Below are positions 62,801-64,000 of a stretch of 64,000 nt of DNA, piece after piece (the stretch's first letter is position 1; each line of letters starts with the position of its first letter). Source of the DNA: Candidatus Methanomethylophilaceae archaeon. Lineage in GTDB: Archaea > Thermoplasmatota > Thermoplasmata > Methanomassiliicoccales > Methanomethylophilaceae. The translations under genes and the position numbers were made by a program. The stretch is from assembly GCA_017519045.1 (NCBI GenBank), contig JAFWTC010000086.1:1-64000 (forward strand). The letters run 5' to 3'. Under the pieces are notes generated by a model. That model did no database searches, was not told the origin of the DNA, and saw only the letters and a list, made by a program, of their open reading frames with translations.

Positions 62801-63852
62801 CTGAGCGCCTTCCTTCTGCGGGAGTCGAGATAGGCCTTGTACTCGGTGCTGGTGGCGTGCCTGTGGCCCGTCTCGTCCAGCATCTCAAACACGTGTTCCA
62901 CCGAACGGTTGCCGTTCTCGATGTCGAGCTCGTGCTGGGCGACTCCGGCCAGGTTCTTGCTGGGAGGGACAATGGACGTGACCACGTTCGCTCCGGCGTC
63001 GATCCTGGTCCTGAGGCCGGCTATGCCTTCGACGTCGAGGCTGCACGGAATCAGCTTGTCGTGGTTGAGCAGCCTCATGACCGCGATGGCCTTCAGCTCC
63101 TCGGTTGAATCGTAAGGCGTGAAATCCTGCATGGGGGTGCCCACCTGGGGCACGAAGGTCATGGCCCTCACCTGGTCGCATCCGAGGCTTCCCATGGTCA
63201 CGATGGTGTTCGCCCTGTCGCGGACGCTCTCGCCGAGGCCTATCATCATCCCGTCCTCGGTGAGGAGGCCGGCCTTCCTGGCCCAGATCTTCTGGTTGCG
63301 GCGGTCGTCGAAGCTCTGCTCCAGCCTGAGGGACTCGAACAGCTCCCTGTTGTACGTCTCCTGGTAGCATGCATACCAGTCCGCCCCTGCTTCCCTGACC
63401 ACAGGGAACATCCTCTCGGGAAGCGCGCCCGGAGATGCCATGATGCTGATTCCGACCTCGTCGTGCACGGCGCTGATCGTCTTGATCAGAAGCTTGTAGT
63501 CGTCGGCGTACATCATGGGGTCCTCGCCCATGGTGAGGTCGGACAGGTTGATGCCGGCGTCGAGGAGGCTCGCGGAGAGGTCGACGATCTCCTCCACGGT
63601 CTTCCTGTACCTGTCGATGCCGGTGTTGGACCTCCTGTAGTAGCAGAAGGTGCAGTTGTTCTTGCAATGCGTCGAGAAATAGACGAACCCGTACGTGTAG
63701 ATCCTCTTGCCGAAGACCTTGTCGCGGACCCTCCTGGCCGCGGCGTAGAGCTCCTCCAGCTCATTCTTGTCGTTTATGGACATCAGCCTGAAGACGTCCT
63801 TGGTCCCCAGCGGCTCCCCTCTCTCGGCTTTGGATATCAGCTCACTAACCAT
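62797..63852 (-). CDS. pylB: Pyrrolysine biosynthesis radical SAM lysine mutase
   Basis: A 351-residue radical SAM protein with the CxxxCxxC cluster motif CKNNCTFC (Cys63, Cys67, Cys70). It converts lysine to 3-methyl-D-ornithine. It follows pylS by 9 nt and overlaps pylC. The TIM-barrel segments GEDPMMYADDY and GLGESVRDRA are visible. Confidence 0.95.
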   Translation of the reverse strand: MVSELISKAERGEPLGTKDVFRLMSINDKNELEELYAAARRVRDKVFGKRIYTYGFVYFSTHCKNNCTFCYYRRSNTGIDRYRKTVEEIVDLSASLLDAGINLSDLTMGEDPMMYADDYKLLIKTISAVHDEVGISIMASPGALPERMFPVVREAGADWYACYQETYNRELFESLRLEQSFDDRRNQKIWARKAGLLTEDGMMIGLGESVRDRANTIVTMGSLGCDQVRAMTFVPQVGTPMQDFTPYDSTEELKAIAVMRLLNHDKLIPCSLDVEGIAGLRTRIDAGANVVTSIVPPSKNLAGVAQHELDIENGNRSVEHVFEMLDETGHRHATSTEYKAYLDSRRRKALR

Positions 63853-63861
63853 GGTCGCACC

Positions 63862-64000
63862 TCAGTCCATCTTGTATCCGTTGATGTAAGTCGTGCTCTT
63901 ACCCGTCTTCCTGACGTTGCTCTTGGAGTTCTTCAGCATCAGAAGGCGCTCGAGCCCGAAACCGACTCCGGCCCAGGGCTCATGGATGTCGTGGGCGGGG
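63862..64000 (-). CDS. pylS: Pyrrolysyl-tRNA synthetase, C-terminal end (partial)
   Basis: Only the last 45 residues lie in the window. They include EPWAGVGFGLERLLMLKNSK, the class II synthetase motif 3 (GFGLERL) of PylS, and end INGYKMD before TGA at 63862-63864. The enzyme charges tRNA-Pyl with pyrrolysine. Methanomassiliicoccales PylS usually lacks the N-terminal tRNA-binding domain, but that part and pylT lie outside the window. Confidence 0.9.
   Translation of the reverse strand, partial: PAHDIHEPWAGVGFGLERLLMLKNSKSNVRKTGKSTTYINGYKMD

Noticed and set aside
1-64000. CRISPR array or cas genes
   Set aside because: No regularly spaced direct repeats and no Cas motifs were seen on reading.
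1-64000. tRNA genes, including pylT
   Set aside because: No cloverleaf with TTCGA-type T arm was found in the gaps read; pylT is probably outside the window.

Overview
The window is about 64 kb of a GC-rich archaeal chromosome. It belongs to a methylotrophic, H2-dependent methanogen of the order Methanomassiliicoccales, and the high GC content and gene set suggest a host-associated Methanomethylophilaceae-like lineage. The evidence is a pylS(partial)-pylB-pylC-pylD cluster, dimethylamine and trimethylamine methyltransferase genes read through in-frame amber codons, their corrinoid proteins, a RamA-type activator, an isolated 5S rRNA gene, and many promoters with a TATA box about 25-28 nt upstream of the start codon, typical of leaderless archaeal transcripts. 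The species is not determined.

Layout. 1-8.5 kb: end of a ROK sugar kinase, a GIY-YIG-like protein, a zinc-ribbon miniprotein, a HAD phosphatase with no proper stop, a tail-to-tail pair of trypsin-like proteases (one lacking its serine), an SF1 helicase and several hypotheticals. 8.5-17 kb: zinc-ribbon and Sel1 proteins, 5S rRNA, a FecCD-type iron/corrinoid ABC importer (two permeases and an ATPase), a flavoprotein pair, ArsM, DNA polymerase IV and a universal stress protein. 17-33.7 kb: an accessory stretch of BspA-like leucine-rich-repeat proteins, coiled-coil proteins, an NYN nuclease, a PEGA-like zinc-ribbon protein, a Sel1-like protein, a 1360-residue SF1 helicase translationally coupled to a 700-residue unknown partner, a YbjN-like protein and a MazG/choloylglycine-hydrolase fusion.

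33.7-45 kb: three APC-family permeases behind AT-rich promoters (probably methylamine-type permeases), a hydantoinase A-like ATPase, a TPR/pRiA4b-like protein and an alpha/beta hydrolase. 44.9-51.3 kb: a coiled-coil gene with an in-frame amber codon, a ChlI/ChlD-like AAA+/VWA pair, a paired SMR exporter and ramA. 51.4-57.6 kb (minus strand): mtbC-mtbB-mttB-mttC-mttP, then a small regulator-like gene and a 47-residue membrane protein, ending at a terminator. 58.2-60.8 kb: a divergent MarR regulator, an iron-sulfur flavoprotein and a second SMR pair. 60.8-64 kb: pylD, pylC, pylB and the 3' end of pylS.

How it works together: permeases import methylamines. MttB/MttC and MtbB/MtbC move methyl groups to corrinoid, and RamA reductively reactivates the corrinoid proteins. 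PylB, PylC and PylD make pyrrolysine and PylS charges tRNA-Pyl so the amber codons are read. The strongest new lead is the coiled-coil gene at 44940-45653, whose codon 23 is TAG and whose frame, promoter position and heptad pattern continue across it. It may be a non-methyltransferase pyrrolysine protein, next to an uncharacterised chelatase-like AAA+/VWA pair.
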